This document shows positions 19,981-30,613 of a stretch of DNA of 64,000 bases, piece by piece (position 1 is the first letter of the stretch; the number at the start of each line of letters is the position of its first letter). Under the pieces are notes generated by a model. It was not told where the DNA came from. It saw nothing but the letters and a program-made list of their open reading frames with translations, and made no database searches. The stretch is taken from contig CAJNDS010000080.1 in the NCBI GenBank assembly GCA_905221605.1, positions 457,501 to 521,500 of the forward strand, in the 5' to 3' direction. The translations under genes and the position numbers were made by a program. This DNA comes from Symbiodinium natans (taxonomy: Eukaryota > Sar > Dinophyceae > Suessiales > Symbiodiniaceae).

Positions 19981-20131
19981 AGTCAAAATTAAGCTATAAA
20001 ACCCCGCGAGGCCTCAATGTCACTGAATTCGGGAATGTGTTCTTTACATTCTAGCTAGGGATTTTCATATACCTTTTAAGCAAGAGTTGCTTATTGCAGC
20101 AGGGGAAGGGACTATGATCCTCCCATTCTAG

Positions 20132-20331
20132 CCCCCCCCCCCCCCCCCCCCCCCCGAAAACTTCCAGGCACCACCTGACTGTGGTGCGGGCTCTAGTAAC
20201 CTCTTGCTTTGGGGTCCCGAAACGTGTTGGCCAAACAACGGTGCACTGCAAGGTAAGCGGCATGACCATGGCGGAAAGAAACTATACTCCCCTTACAACC
20301 TTACTAAAAAAGCTTATATATATATATATAT

Positions 20332-20362
<31 letters not shown>

Positions 20363-20375
20363 TATTATATATATA
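20132..20375. repeat. Poly-C tract and TTTA microsatellite
   Basis: A C homopolymer of about 24 bp at 20132-20155, and TTTA/TA repeats at about 20317-20375. Confidence 0.9.
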
Positions 20376-20612
20376 TTAACATTGTCATTCTTGTTCATTG
20401 ATTTAGTATTCCCTTAAGGTTTATAGAAGTAAAGATCACGAAATGATTTTCCTAAAGGGGCTATAGGAAATGGCAAGGTCCACAGCTCCAGGACGTGTGC
20501 CTTCGCCTTGGTGGTCGGGGACACCTGCGTGGGTTTAGGGGTTACAGGGTTTAGGGTTTAAGGTTAGGGTTTTAGGGGTGATGCGCAACGCTGCAGTGTG
20601 TCTCTCCTTTTC

Positions 20613-20722
20613 TGGGGATTAGATGAACCATTAAAGTTGGGGTCATATACCCGATACTACGAAAATTCCTGTTAAGGTATGTGAACCATAAACCCTTTTG
20701 GGGTTCATTTCGTCCCCAAGGT
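20613..20722. mobile_element. Small foldback element, family 2
   Basis: TGGGGATTAGATGAACC at the left is an imperfect inverted match to GGGTTCATTTCGTCCCCAAG at the right. Related to 23740-23864 and 62896-62987. Confidence 0.5.
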
Positions 20723-21066
20723 TCGAGGGACATGGCTCTACCAAAAGCCTTCGGGACCAAGTGAACCGTACAAAATGAAATCATATGGGGCTTTGCAAAA
20801 ATAGGGGACCCCCAATAGACCCCAAATAGTAGGATACTCCAACAATCAGGCTCCCAAGAAGGTACCCCTAGCTTCGATTATAGTGTCATATTTACCAGCT
20901 ATTTACCTATACTGCCTATATATATATATATATATATACTACTAGTCATCCCGGGCCCAAGCTTCAGACCGACAACGCACAATAGGGCAGTTTCATGGTC
21001 CCTGCCTTCGGCGGCGAACAGGGGACCCCTTATGTACCCCTTGCCCTAGCAAGCCCAAGGGCCCTC

Positions 21067-21198
21067 GGTTTAGGGGGGTTTAGGGTTTAGGCTTTAGGGG
21101 TTTAGGGGTTTAGGGGTTAGGGTTTAGGGGTTTAGGGTGTAGGGTTCAGGGGGTTAGGGGTTTAGGGGTTTAGGGGTTTAGGGTTTAGGGTTTAGGGC
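21067..21198. repeat. TTTAGGG/TTTAGGGG array
   Basis: Mixed heptamers and octamers. From 20723 to 21066 there is unique DNA with a short TA run and no gene seen. Confidence 0.9.
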
Positions 21199-21205
21199 CC
21201 TTGCT

Positions 21206-21424
21206 TCAGCGTGAAGAGATGAAGGGGCACATCAAGAAACCATGGACGTACCCTACGAACGCACCAGGACATCTGGCACCTACGGAAGCCCAAAAATCTT
21301 GGGTATTGGGTAGGGGATGACCAAATGAGCCCTTCACACTGAAAGCAAATCCTGCATCGACAGCTGAACTATCTGTGCTTGGTTGCCGCCTTTTCTCTGG
21401 CTTGGTGGTGCGCTTGTTTGACAT
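21206..21424 (-). CDS. Hypothetical first exon, Lys/Arg-rich N terminus
   Basis: ATG at 21424 starts MSNKRTTKPEKRRQPSTDSS, a basic and polar N terminus. The frame is open for 72 residues, but the part after about codon 28 runs into sequence resembling family 2 foldback ends (CATTTGGTC), so the exon probably ends near a GTGTGAAGG donor. No domain recognised. Confidence 0.3.
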   Translation of the reverse strand: MSNKRTTKPEKRRQPSTDSSAVDAGFAFSVKGSFGHPLPNTQDFWASVGARCPGAFVGYVHGFLMCPFISSR

Positions 21425-21689
21425 GTGAGGAAAACTGCTCCAACTGCGGGCGGGGTTCTGGTGAAGTAGAGGGGTGTGTTACTTCAGTACATAGGGTACA
21501 TGATCCAAACTTAGGCTTCACTAGGTCCGCTCAGCTCCAAACGACCGCTGAGGGTGTTAGTATTCAGCCCCCAATAACCCTAAACCCTACCCCAGATACA
21601 TGCAGAACGCAACCTGGAAGCCTAATCAGGGACTTCGCACTCCCCCCTCCACTTAAGCTCCACCCTGACTGATGCAGTGCTGAGGTTGC

Positions 21690-22056
21690 CATGATGTGGG
21701 TTTAGGGTTTTAGGGTTTTGGGTTGGGTTATGCGGGGTTATGCGGGGTTTTGGGGGGGGTTTTTGGGCTTTGGAAATGTCTGGGAAAAAGGTGTTTGGGA
21801 TCATAGTCCAACATGAGCAGAACGCCTTGGTGCTCAAGTAAATGGCCCATACATCTTTCAGGGCTGTCTAAACCCTAAAAACCCTAAACCCTAAACCCTA
21901 ACCCGATACCCTATAAGCCCTAAACCACGCAGCCCTTGCAAGGAGCTACCGCAATGTCAGGAGCAGCGGTAACGCCAGCGGGAGCGCCTCACTTGAGCAT
22001 CAGCCATTCACCCCACCCTAAACCCTAAACCCTAAATCCTAAACCCTAAACCCTAA
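21690..22056. repeat. Short degenerate telomeric arrays
   Basis: Degenerate TTTTAGGG 21690-21730, and CCCTAAA 21870-21905 and 22017-22056. Confidence 0.7.
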
Positions 22057-22422
22057 GACTCCTTCGAGAGATACTTGCAGGGCTTGTAGGGTACCTGCTA
22101 CCTGCAATTCGACCCATAAGGCACCAAGTAAACCCGAAGCCCGAAGTGCACCAAACCCTAGGTACCTCGAGTCCTAAAAAACCCAAATGATCCTCTCCCC
22201 CAAGCTTACATACCCATAATATGAAACATGCTCGTTGACCAATAAAAGCTTAGAGCCATAAACAATATATAAGCCGAAAACATTGTATCACGCTACATAT
22301 CTCCATAGCCCCTAAACCGGAGCCCCTACATCGCCTATATCCCTTCCAACCCCACAACCCTTATAGCCCCTGCAACCTTCGTAACCCTTGCGGCCTTGTA
22401 AGTCCTAAAGCCACAACAGCCT
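22057..22422. other. Unique stretch, no gene seen
   Basis: AT-moderate sequence with CCCTAC-like degenerate repeats near its end and no supported frame. Confidence 0.4.
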
Positions 22423-22870
22423 AAACCCTAAACCCTAACCCTAAACCCTAAACGCTGCAATCCCTGACCCTAAACCCAAAACACTAAACCTAAACCCCAA
22501 ACCCCAAACCCCAAACCCCAAACCCTAAACCCTAAACCCTAACCCCTAACCCCTAAACCGTAAACCGTAAACCCTAAACCCTAAACCCTAAACCCTAAAC
22601 CCTTAAACCCTAACCCTAAACCCTAAACCCTGAACCCTGAACCCTGAACCCTGAACCCTCAACCCTCAACCCTCAACCCTAAACCCTAACCCTAAACTCT
22701 AAACCCTAAACCCTAAATCCGAAAACCCCAAAATTGCACTACCAGCCCCTCAGCCCACGGCGAGCACGACCACGGCCACGGCCATGCCGAAGCTTGAGCT
22801 CTGGAAAAAGGGCGCCTCTTTTTCCTAAACTTTAGGGTTTAGGGTTTAGGGTTTAGGGTTTAGGGTTTAA
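22423..22870. repeat. Telomere-flanked cassette 15
   Basis: Long CCCTAAA array 22423-22720 with CCCTGAA, CCCTCAA and CCCCAAA sub-runs, a spacer of about 110 bp, TTTAGGG 22831-22870. Confidence 0.9.
22746..22828 (+). CDS. Putative terminal exon
   Basis: After a GCACTACCAG acceptor the frame reads PQPTASTTTATAMPKLELW, then KKGASFS and a TAA. It looks like a C-terminal exon, Thr/Ala-rich then amphipathic. The phase fits the upstream exon at 19769-19799. Confidence 0.4.
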
Positions 22871-23168
22871 GTTTAGGAATTTGGGGTTTGGGGCTTAGGG
22901 TTTCTGAGAACTGCCCCAAGCTTCTCCCAGAAGCCACTTCAGCTTTTGGATGTGCAAGACCTGCTTAGGGTTTGGCGTTTGGGGTTTAGGGTTTAGGATT
23001 GCTGGAAGAACCCTCGATATTACTCGCCCACATGGCGATTGAGCCTGCATAGCCTTCGTGGCACATGTCATCGGTCTGAAATTCTCACTCAAGTCGGACT
23101 TGCGCCTGAGACTTCCGCTTCAACATCGCACGCCCCGCACCTGCACCATCTCAATTCAGACACGGCTG

Positions 23169-23670
23169 CGTTTAGGGTTTAGGGTTTAGGGTTTAGGGTT
23201 TAGGGTTTAGGGTTTAGGGTTTAGGGTTTAGGGTTTAGGGTTTACGGTTAAGGGTTTAGGGTAAGGTTTAGGGTTGCTGGGTCTGAAGCCAGCTCTTCAG
23301 ATTTCTGTCCTGGCTGATGACCCCCTAGACCCTAAACCCTGAACCCTAATGCCATGCTCCGGGCATGTGGAACAGATGAACACAGACACGCACACATAAC
23401 GTCTCTATACTGAACTTGGAACCCTAGCATTAGGAATGATAATGCCCAAAAATGGAAAATCACTTCCAAGTGGCCCTAAGGTATGTGTTTCTTGTTGTCT
23501 AGAAATTGACAGTGCTGCTGCCTCCGCCGTGCTCAGCAGAGCCCCAAGCGACAACAGCACCATCATCCAGAATCGCAGCTAAACCCTAAACCCTAAACCC
23601 TAAACCCTAAACCCTAAACCCTAAACCCTAATCCCTAAACCCTAAACCCCAAACCCTAAACCCTAAACCC
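23169..23670. repeat. TTTAGGG and CCCTAAA arrays around unique DNA
   Basis: TTTAGGG 23169-23275, short CCCTAAA 23326-23350, CCCTAAA 23579-23670. Confidence 0.9.
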
Positions 23671-23739
23671 GCATGCTGATGCCGAAGCTTGGATGTGCAA
23701 CACGTTCCTCATCTGGCTCTGGAGGTGCGCCCCCATGCA

Positions 23740-23864
23740 ACAACCTTGGGGACCAAATGAACCCGAAAATTTGGGGGGGGGGGGGGGGTCATACGCCCTT
23801 TACTACCATAATCCTATTAGGTATGCACCATGAACCTAGGGTTCATGTGGTCCTCCAAGAACAG
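23740..23864. mobile_element. Small foldback element, family 2
   Basis: About 124 bp. CCTTGGGGACCAAATGAACC at the left is matched in reverse by GGGTTCATGTGGTCCTCCAA at the right. A poly-G tract (23775-23788) lies inside. Confidence 0.65.
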
Positions 23865-23954
23865 ATCCATCGGCAAGGATCGCAGCAAATGCGGCCGCAC
23901 TTTGCCTGGATCTGCTGCACGTCTCTCAGCATCACAGGACAAGGGCGGTACCGC

Positions 23955-24398
23955 TCAGAAGCGGGACGCTGATCCGCAGTGACGGTATGGCAGGTTGAGG
24001 GGTTGATTTGGAGGACTTATCCGGGCTTTTCCATGCTCAAGGAAAGATGCTGTAAGCCTTGCAGCTGCCGCTCCTGGGCCATCAGAGACAACGCGATGCC
24101 CTACGCCTCCTGAAACTTCCAAGGTCAGGTTGGAGCGACTCGGGCAGCGAAGATTGATCGAAGAGGCTCGCTCAGTGACTCCCAAAATGGAGCCCTGCAA
24201 GAAAGGACTCCAAAGTTTGCATCTGCAAGCTCCGGCTGGTAGCAAGTGTGATGTGTCTTTTCTTGCTCCTGTAGGCCAAAGGTGAGGTCCTGAGCAAGCT
24301 TTGTTCACCATATGTAAACCCGAATAGCCCATGGCGCCTGTACCACGGCCGCTGCTTCCGCCAGGCATGTCGGCCTGCACGGACTTACGGCTTTGCAT
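23955..24398 (-). CDS. Hypothetical open frame, 147 residues
   Basis: ATG at 24398, with a mixed composition free of simple repeats. An alternative minus-strand frame opens after a CCTTTGGCCTACAG acceptor at about 24271 (EQEKTHHTCYQPELADANFG), so the locus may hold spliced exons. No domain recognised, and it could be chance. Confidence 0.25.
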   Translation of the reverse strand: MQSRKSVQADMPGGSSGRGTGAMGYSGLHMVNKACSGPHLWPTGARKDTSHLLPAGACRCKLWSPFLQGSILGVTERASSINLRCPSRSNLTLEVSGGVGHRVVSDGPGAAAARLTASFLEHGKARISPPNQPLNLPYRHCGSASRF

Positions 24399-24899
24399 CT
24401 CATTTTGCTTAGCCGGTCGTTAAACTCTAAACGTTTTTGGGTTTCCGTACTTATATAGAAGGAATAAACAAACAGTGTAACCTGTGTTTCCCCTTGGGTC
24501 TTGGAGACGAAAGTAGTTCAGGTGTTGGGATTTAGGGCTTAGGTTTTAGGGGTCTTAGGCGGCTTTACAGGCATCCACACAAGGGAGAGGGGCGGGGGGG
24601 TTGAACATGTAAGGGCCCGGGCGGTATAACCGGTATCCAAAAGAATCCACACCCGACTGTCATAGCTTGAGCTTTTGGTTGCCTGAATTCGTGTTTCTGA
24701 TGACAGGGGCGACCGGGACGTTGTATGAATGCGACAAGCACGAGGCGCTGGCAGAAATTCGGGTAGGGGATCAAAAAATATATTTGGGATCAAAAAAATA
24801 ATTTATGTATAGGCGGATCAAAAAAACTTATTTGGGATCAAAAAATAATTTACTGAAGGCTGCGAAGGCCTGTCGCAAGCGGAGCGGAGGCTGTAAACG

Positions 24900-25183
24900 C
24901 TCAGAAATGCAGCATTTCTGGCCGTTTGCAAGCTCGAAATACCAAAACACAACGGCATTTGTGCGGGAACTACTGAAAGTAGCAGCATTTCTGAGTTCCA
25001 GAGAGGCTGCAGATACTGTATATAGCAGCAGTTCTGCGCTTTCAGAGGCTGGAAATACTGTACCCTGCAGCATTTCTGAATTTCCAAAGGCTGCAAATAT
25101 TCTAAATAGCAGCATTTTCTGCTCTTTCAGAGGCTGGAAATACTGTAAATAGCAGCATTTCTGAGTTTCCAGAGGCTGCAAAT
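24900..25183. repeat. 41-43 bp tandem repeat
   Basis: About five clear copies (24984-25183) and two diverged ones of a unit with GCAGCATTTCTGA and CAGAGGCTG cores. It is open on both strands, which reflects the repeat. Confidence 0.85.
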
Positions 25184-25260
25184 CAATGCTGGCATCTTGG
25201 CATTAGAAGCTTCAGAAAAAAAGCGTATACTCTGAAGCAAGCCAGAACGATTTCAAGAAA

Positions 25261-25860
25261 AAGAGCGGGGGGGGGGGGGGGGGGGGGTTGGAGGGGGCGC
25301 GCCCCCCCATGCGCAAACACAATGCTCGCATCGTGGGTTTCGAAGGTATGCTGAAGCACCTGGCACGACTCAAAATATAGCGGGGGGGTTGGGGGGCGGG
25401 GGGGGTGCAGCCCCCCCCCCCCCCCCCCGCCCCAATTTGCAAACACAATGCTCGCATAATGGGTTTTGAAGCAAGCTGGCACGACTTCTTCCTTGCTTTC
25501 TTTCCTGTGAAATTTCTTTTTTTCTTTCTTTCTTGATTTCTTCCTTCCTTCCTTCTTTGCTTCCTTGCTTCCTTCCTTGCTTCCTTGCTTGCTTCCTTGC
25601 TTGCTTCCTTGCGTGCTTCCTTGCTTGCTTCCTTGCTTGCTTCCTTGCTTGCTTCCTTGCTTGCTTCCTTGCTTGCTTCCTTGCTTGCTTGCTTCCTTCC
25701 TTCCTTCCTTGCTTCCTTCCTTCCTTCCTTGCTTCCTTCCTGCCTTCCTTCCTTCCTTCATTCCTGCCGTCCTTCCGCCCTTCCTTCCTTCCCTCCTTCC
25801 CTCCCTCCCTCCTTCTCTCCCTCCCTCCCTCCTCTCTCCCCTTCCCTCTCTCCGTCGGAA
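25261..25860. repeat. G/C homopolymers and a CTTGCTTGCTTC pyrimidine repeat
   Basis: Poly-G at 25266-25287 and 25380-25430 flank two copies of a segment of about 60 bp with CAAACACAATGCTCGCAT. Then 25490-25860 is a CTTC/CTTG repeat with 12-bp periodicity. The long Leu/Phe/Pro frames here are not genes. Confidence 0.9.
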
Positions 25861-25951
25861 GAACAGAATAAATTATTTCTTGATCCTAAATAGATTGTTT
25901 TTTGATCCGCATCCCCAGAAATTCGCTGAATCCTCCTCAGCTGCTGAGCCC

Positions 25952-26240
25952 TTTAGGGTTTAGGGTTTAGGCTTTATAGGGTTTAGGGTTTAGGGTTTAG
26001 GGTTTAGGGTTTAGGGTTCAGGGTTTAGGGTTTAGGGTTTAGGGTTTAGGGTTTAGGGTTTAGGGGTTGCAGGCCGACCTGCCCCCAAATGGCGCGCATT
26101 TCTGCCACGCTCTCGGGCGGCTCCGATCCGACGTCGGCATCCTTGCGGCACGCCAGACCCCTGGAAGGGTTTAGGGTTTAGGGTTTCGGGTTTAGGGTTT
26201 AGGGTTTATATAGGGTTTAGGGTTTGGGGTTTAGGGTTCC
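25952..26240. repeat. TTTAGGG arrays with a GC-rich spacer
   Basis: TTTAGGG 25952-26066 and 26166-26240 around a 100-bp GC-rich island. Here both arrays have the same polarity. Confidence 0.9.
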
Positions 26241-26334
26241 TAAGAATGACCCAATAGCAGTATAGGGTAGTATTTGGGGGTTCTACTTTTTTGGATCCTC
26301 CCAGAGATCTGAGAAATGAGGCAGTCAGGGACGA

Positions 26335-26461
26335 GGTTGCCCAGTAACCTAGGATTAAAAAAAGAGTGCCCTTGTCTGCTTAAAGGCGTTTGCAATGGAA
26401 CCTAACCCCCCCCCCAAAAAAAAAAACAAAAGGGAAAAAGGGTACTTCTGGGCATCCTAGG
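26335..26461. mobile_element. Introner-like element, family 3
   Basis: Begins GGTTGCCCAGTAACCTAGGA and ends GGGTACTTCTGGGCATCCTA, matching 59590-59704 along its length. Confidence 0.65.
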
Positions 26462-26508
26462 GGATAAGAGAATGGGGAGTGCAATCGCAGGGAAAGCCCG
26501 ACGCAACA

Positions 26509-26706
26509 TCAGTGTTGCCTAGGATACATCCTAGATTCCTTTCCAAACAGCACAGGCGCAACTCGCAGCCCCACGGCGGTTTCTAAGGCGAATGTAACGA
26601 ATATGACGGGCGATTCTGCTGACGGATCCCCATAAAAGCTCGTGTACAAGTTGCGACACATGGCCGTCATGTCCGCAGCCGTGCGAAGCGTGGCTTGATC
26701 TCTCAT
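26509..26706 (-). CDS. Hypothetical 65-residue exon
   Basis: ATG at 26706 starts MRDQATLRTAADMTAMCRNL. The next residues (YTSFYGDPSAESPVIFVTF) look like folded protein. The frame ends where family 3-like sequence (CTAGGATGTATCCTAGGCAA) begins, so the real exon may end at a donor just before it. Not recognised. Confidence 0.4.
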   Translation of the reverse strand: MRDQATLRTAADMTAMCRNLYTSFYGDPSAESPVIFVTFALETAVGLRVAPVLFGKESRMYPRQH

Positions 26707-26792
26707 GTCTTTCCGTGCAATTGTAGAACAGCAAGCCGTACCGGGCTCATGGATATCAGGCCAGCTCGCTGAACTTCATGAATCTGTATACC

Positions 26793-26830
26793 CTTAAACC
26801 CTGAACCCTAAACCCTAAACCCTTACACCC
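26793..26830. repeat. Short CCCTAAA array
   Basis: Degenerate CCCTGAA/CCCTAAA. Confidence 0.8.
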
Positions 26831-26983
26831 TGAACCCCACACGGCTCTAAATCGAAGAAAAAACATCATTGATGTTTCCACAAAGGCAGGAACCATTTTG
26901 TAACCATCAAGCTGGGCGGGCTAAGCTGTAGGGTTTAGGGTCTTGGGGTTTGTAGGGCTTAGGGTTTTAGGCTTGTTGGGACC

Positions 26984-27298
26984 CTAAACCCCAAACCCTA
27001 AACACTAAACCCTAAACCCTAACCCTAAACCCTCAACCCTAATCCCTAAACCCTACTACAGGTCAAGGTTTCAAGGTTTATTCGGGTTTTTTGGGTTCAG
27101 CTGCGCTCCTGCACCAGCAGCGCCCACTCTGCCTCCGGCGGCCGGGGCGCCGGGGGAGGGGCTCAACAGGGGCTGGCTCTTCGTGCCAAAAGTGTGAACT
27201 CGCTTTGGGGCCCGCCGGATTGCGTGAAACCGATAAAATGATAGGGTTTAATTAGGGTTTAGGGTTTAGGGTTTCGAGTTTAGGGTTTAGGGTTTAGG
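26984..27298. repeat. Telomere-flanked cassette 16
   Basis: CCCTAAA 26984-27056, a spacer of about 186 bp (the longest seen), TTTAGGG 27243-27298. Confidence 0.85.
27101..27191 (+). CDS. Putative 91-bp exon, Pro/Ala-rich
   Basis: Follows TTTTTTGGGTTCAG and reads CAPAPAAPTLPPAAGAPGEG, then LNRGWLFVPK, with a GTGTGAAC donor. A second acceptor (CTCCTGCACCAG) lies inside at 27117. Confidence 0.4.
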
Positions 27299-27495
27299 TA
27301 CATGGGCCATAAGACTTTCTGCTTGTAGGGTTCATTTATTCTCCAAGGAAGTATACAAGTCAGCCATCCCCAACGCCGCTTCTCACCAGGAGTCGATGTT
27401 GAAGGAAGCAAGTTGTGTTCGCGCGTTGGTCGGGTTGAAGGGGAGGGCGATTACCGACATCAGAAACTAACTATTACAGTACGGCATGTTCATGC

Positions 27496-27815
27496 GGTTT
27501 AGGGTTTAGGGTTTAGGGTTTGGGGTTTGGGGTTTGGGGTTTAGGGTTTAGGGTTTATGCAGATAAGAGGACCAAAAACTCCATGAAACAAAGCTTTTGG
27601 CTCCAGTGTGCTGAGTAAACACACAGTTGAGTGTTGAAACAACAGCCTGATCCCAGTCACCTGCCAAACCTTGAGGACAAAATGAACCCTGAAAAGGTTT
27701 CCACATACCCAAACAGTAAACAGGGATTGCAGTGGCATCGGGTATATGATGCTGTAAACCCTAAACCCTAAACCCTAAACCCTAAACCCTAAACCCTAAA
27801 CCCTAAACCCTAAAC
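27496..27815. repeat. TTTAGGG and CCCTAAA arrays
   Basis: TTTAGGG/TTTGGGG 27496-27557 and CCCTAAA 27757-27815. The unique DNA between them contains family 2-like fragments (GACAAAATGAACCC). Confidence 0.85.
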
Positions 27816-27889
27816 TCAACATACAACGGGAACCTAAATTACCTCAAGCAAGGATGGACACTGCGGGCCCTCCAGGGGTTTGCTCCGAA

Positions 27890-28368
27890 ACCCTAAACCC
27901 TAAACCCTAAACCCTAAACCCTAAACCCTAAACCCTAAACCCTAAACCCTATATAAACCCTAAACCTGAACCCTGAACCCTAAACCCTAAACCCTAAACC
28001 CTAATCGAAGCCCTTGTGGGGTAACCTGTGAGGCTCCGCCCCCTTCCGGAAGCCTGGCGCTTCCTCCGAGCGGTGCCGCGCCGCGCGACGTCCTCCAGGA
28101 GCCTCTTGCTCTCCTGGGGTTGAGCTAAGGTTTGGCTAGGGTTTAGGGTTTAGGGTTTAGGGTTAGGGTTTAGGGTTTAGGGTTTAGGGTTTAGGGTTTA
28201 GGTTTTAGGGTTTAGGGTTTAGGGTTTAGGGTTTAGGGTTTAAGGTTAAGGGTTATGGGTTAAGGGTTTAGGGTTTAGGGTTTGGGGTTTGGGGTTTAGG
28301 GTTTAGGGTTTAGAGTTTAGGGTTTAGAGGGTTTAGGGTTTCGGGTTTGCGGCTTTAGGGTTTAGGGC
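27890..28368. repeat. Telomere-flanked cassette 17
   Basis: CCCTAAA 27890-28002, a 134-bp spacer, then a long TTTAGGG array 28137-28368. Confidence 0.95.
28026..28113 (-). CDS. Putative 88-bp exon, Arg-rich
   Basis: The minus-strand acceptor CTCAACCCCAG leads to ESKRLLEDVARRGTARRKRQ, then ASGRGRSLT, with a GTTACC donor. Strongly basic helical sequence, family unknown. Among the best single-exon models in the telomere mosaic. Confidence 0.5.
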
Positions 28369-28654
28369 CAGTTCAGGGGTTTAGGTCTACAGTTGAAGGA
28401 CTCGGTAGCGGGTTTACTTAGCGTCTCGGCCCCACCTAACCATCCATGCCACGTTCCCACCCAGCACCCCCCGGCATTGCTTTGGCCTACCCTAACCCTA
28501 AACCCTAAACCCTAATCCCGACGTCCAAAACCAAACAACCAAAGCCCTGAACTCTCCAAACCAGAAGCCCAAACCATAAACTTGAAACCACGACACTCAA
28601 GCCCTAAATCCAATCAACCAAGACCCAAACCCGCAAACCCAAACAAATATCCCT

Positions 28655-28893
28655 AAACCCGAAACCCTAAACCCTAAACCCTAAACCCTAAACCCTAACC
28701 CCTAAACCCTAAACCCTAAACCCTGAAACTCAAGCAGCCACGGAGTCCTCCAGGCGCCCGGCTTTCTCCAGCGCCAAGGCCAGGTAAAGCTCAAGGCCCT
28801 ACAAGGAGCTTCTTTCATTTGGGCTTCGGGGATGAGGGATTGTAGGGATTGGGGTTTAGGGTTTAGGGTTTGGGGTTTAGGGTTTAGGGTTTA
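28655..28893. repeat. Telomere-flanked cassette 18
   Basis: CCCTAAA 28655-28727, a spacer of about 125 bp, TTTAGGG/TTTGGGG 28853-28893. A short CCCTAAA group is at 28492-28517. Confidence 0.9.
28730..28798 (-). CDS. Putative exon with a TPR-like helix pair
   Basis: After a CTCCTTGTAG acceptor the minus strand reads GLELYLALALEKAGRLEDSV then AA and TGA. The spacing Y-LA-L...GR-E-(A/S)V matches the consensus of a tetratricopeptide (TPR) repeat. Either it ends here or a non-GT donor precedes the stop. Confidence 0.45.
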   Translation of the reverse strand, partial: GLELYLALALEKAGRLEDSVAA

Positions 28894-30071
28894 GGAGTGA
28901 CCAGAATCCTAAGGAAATACATTGTACTGATCAAAATTGTTGCCCCCTTTCAACGGTCCCCTACAAGGAATTGAGGCCCAAATAGGAGACTGGGCCTCTG
29001 CACCGCCTGCCCTAAACCTCAACTTGCGCGAGATCGGAGGGTAAAGACTCTCTTCTTGTTGGTGATCTTTCCTTGGCTTTGGCTGTCCGGGCAGAACCCT
29101 CTTGTTCTATGCGGCATGGACCTTTAGGGTCTATTTGGCAATCCCCTTGTGTCTGCTATAAGGCTTAGATAGGGCTGAAGGTGAAGTTGAGCGTTTTGGA
29201 CTTGGGGTTAGGGCTTGTCGTGCATCTATTGGAGTGTACGTTTTGAATTCGAGCGGTCGCCACTGATCGTTCGTACGGCTCAAGAGCGTTGCGAGGGCTC
29301 TTTGAGTCGAGACTTGAGCGTCTTGTTCGAGTTTTTGGCTTAGGGCTTAGTTTGAAGAAGGGCTTAGGGCTTAGGGTTTAGAATTTCCTAACCCTAGACC
29401 CGAGGGGCTCATGGCCCAGGTGCAAAAAGAAGCACTGGGGCTTAGGGTTTAGGGAAGGCATAGTATTTGTGAGTATTTCAAGGTTCCGTACTGCTTGGGT
29501 TTTTTCTAGGGTCTATAGGGCTTTAGGGACTTAGGGCTGTTTGGGAGTTTAGCGCTTGGGGGTTTAGGGGCTTATGGGGAATCAACAGCAGTGCCTACAA
29601 GGAAACCCGAAACCAGATCAAGGCAGGGCATACACTTACCACTGAAGGCTCGAGGGTACGTGTGCATATTATTATATTTTTTTACTGTAAATGCGCCGTG
29701 GGAAAGACGCAAAAGCCATCATGGCTTGGCCAGAAAGGCCGTAGTGGTACGGCAATCAGAGGGTCTAACTGGAAGCAAAGAAGGCCACACGGAGGGGCCC
29801 AGTGAAGTAGATTTGTCCACTGCTGAGTCACAGGGGCTTTAGGGTTAACAAGGATCTTCCGAATCATCGGATCCTACACCCTTTAAACTGCTAACGAAAC
29901 TACAAACCCGAAACCCCAAAAACAATCCGAAAGCCTAGACCCCCAGATCCTAAACACCGAGACACGAAACCCCTAAGTGGCGCGACCTCTGGTCGGCTCC
30001 GATCGCGCCGGATGCAAGAAGCTCTGTTCCAGAATCAGGAGGTTTAGGGTTTAGGGTTTAGGGTTTAAGGC
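28894..30071. other. Unique DNA, no convincing gene
   Basis: Degenerate GGGCTTAG-type repeats (29330-29580) and one TTTAGGG group at 30042-30068. A minus-strand GTAAGT donor (29636) and TTCCTTGTAG acceptor (about 29600) would define a very short intron, but I could not link open exons to it. Confidence 0.4.
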
Positions 30072-30175
30072 TTGGGATGCTCCCCCTTATACTGGCAGTC
30101 CTTGATAGGGATTATAAAAAGAGGGGTACTAGAGTCCCGCTTAAAGGACTGTTAGTATAAGGGGGAACATCCCAA
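30072..30175. mobile_element. Small foldback element, family 1
   Basis: 104 bp. TTGGGATGCTCCCCCTTATA and its inverted partner TATAAGGGGGAACATCCCAA are nearly perfect. Inserted within a TTTAGGG-rich stretch. Confidence 0.85.
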
Positions 30176-30581
30176 GGTTTAGGGTTTAAAGGGTTTTAGG
30201 GTTAGGTTTGTCAAAACCCTAAACCCGAGAGGGGCCGAGGGCTTGTGAGGGTTTAGGGTTTATAGGGAAAAGCTTCAAGAAGCACTTCTTATTCTCACGC
30301 GTGTACTATACAGTTTAGTTTCCAGGGTTGAGGGCTTAAAGGTTTCGAGGCTGCATAGAGCGTTGCAGGGTTTTAGGAATTCGGGTCTGGGGCTTCGGGC
30401 TTAGTATCCTGGCGCGCAAACCCTAAACACTAAACCCTGCAAGGGCGTGGAAGACACTCTCGCAGGATGCGGAGTTTCGGGCTCGGGAGAAGACTCACAA
30501 GGAACCGCGCCATCACTCAGGGAAGAGCTGCGCATCACCGGCCTCATACCCGACTGTTTTCTTAGGAAATGCTGCAGCAAC

Positions 30582-30613
30582 ATCCCTACGGGGAGGGTCT
30601 TCCAGCAGTTATA
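30582..30613. repeat. Left terminal inverted repeat
   Basis: Matches the reverse complement of 39338-39369 at 28 of 32 positions. Core ATCCCTACGGG and GGTCTTCCAGCA. Confidence 0.9.

Noticed and set aside
24984-25183. CRISPR-like array
   Set aside because: The 41-43 bp units are degenerate along their whole length with no unique spacers, and the genome is eukaryotic.
25183-25963. Long frames of Lys-Glu-Gly-Ser or Leu-Pro-Cys-Phe repeats
   Set aside because: Direct translations of the CTTC/CTTG 12-bp repeat.
29600-29640. A very short minus-strand intron (GTAAGT to TTCCTTGTAG)
   Set aside because: I could not find open exons on both sides that use it.
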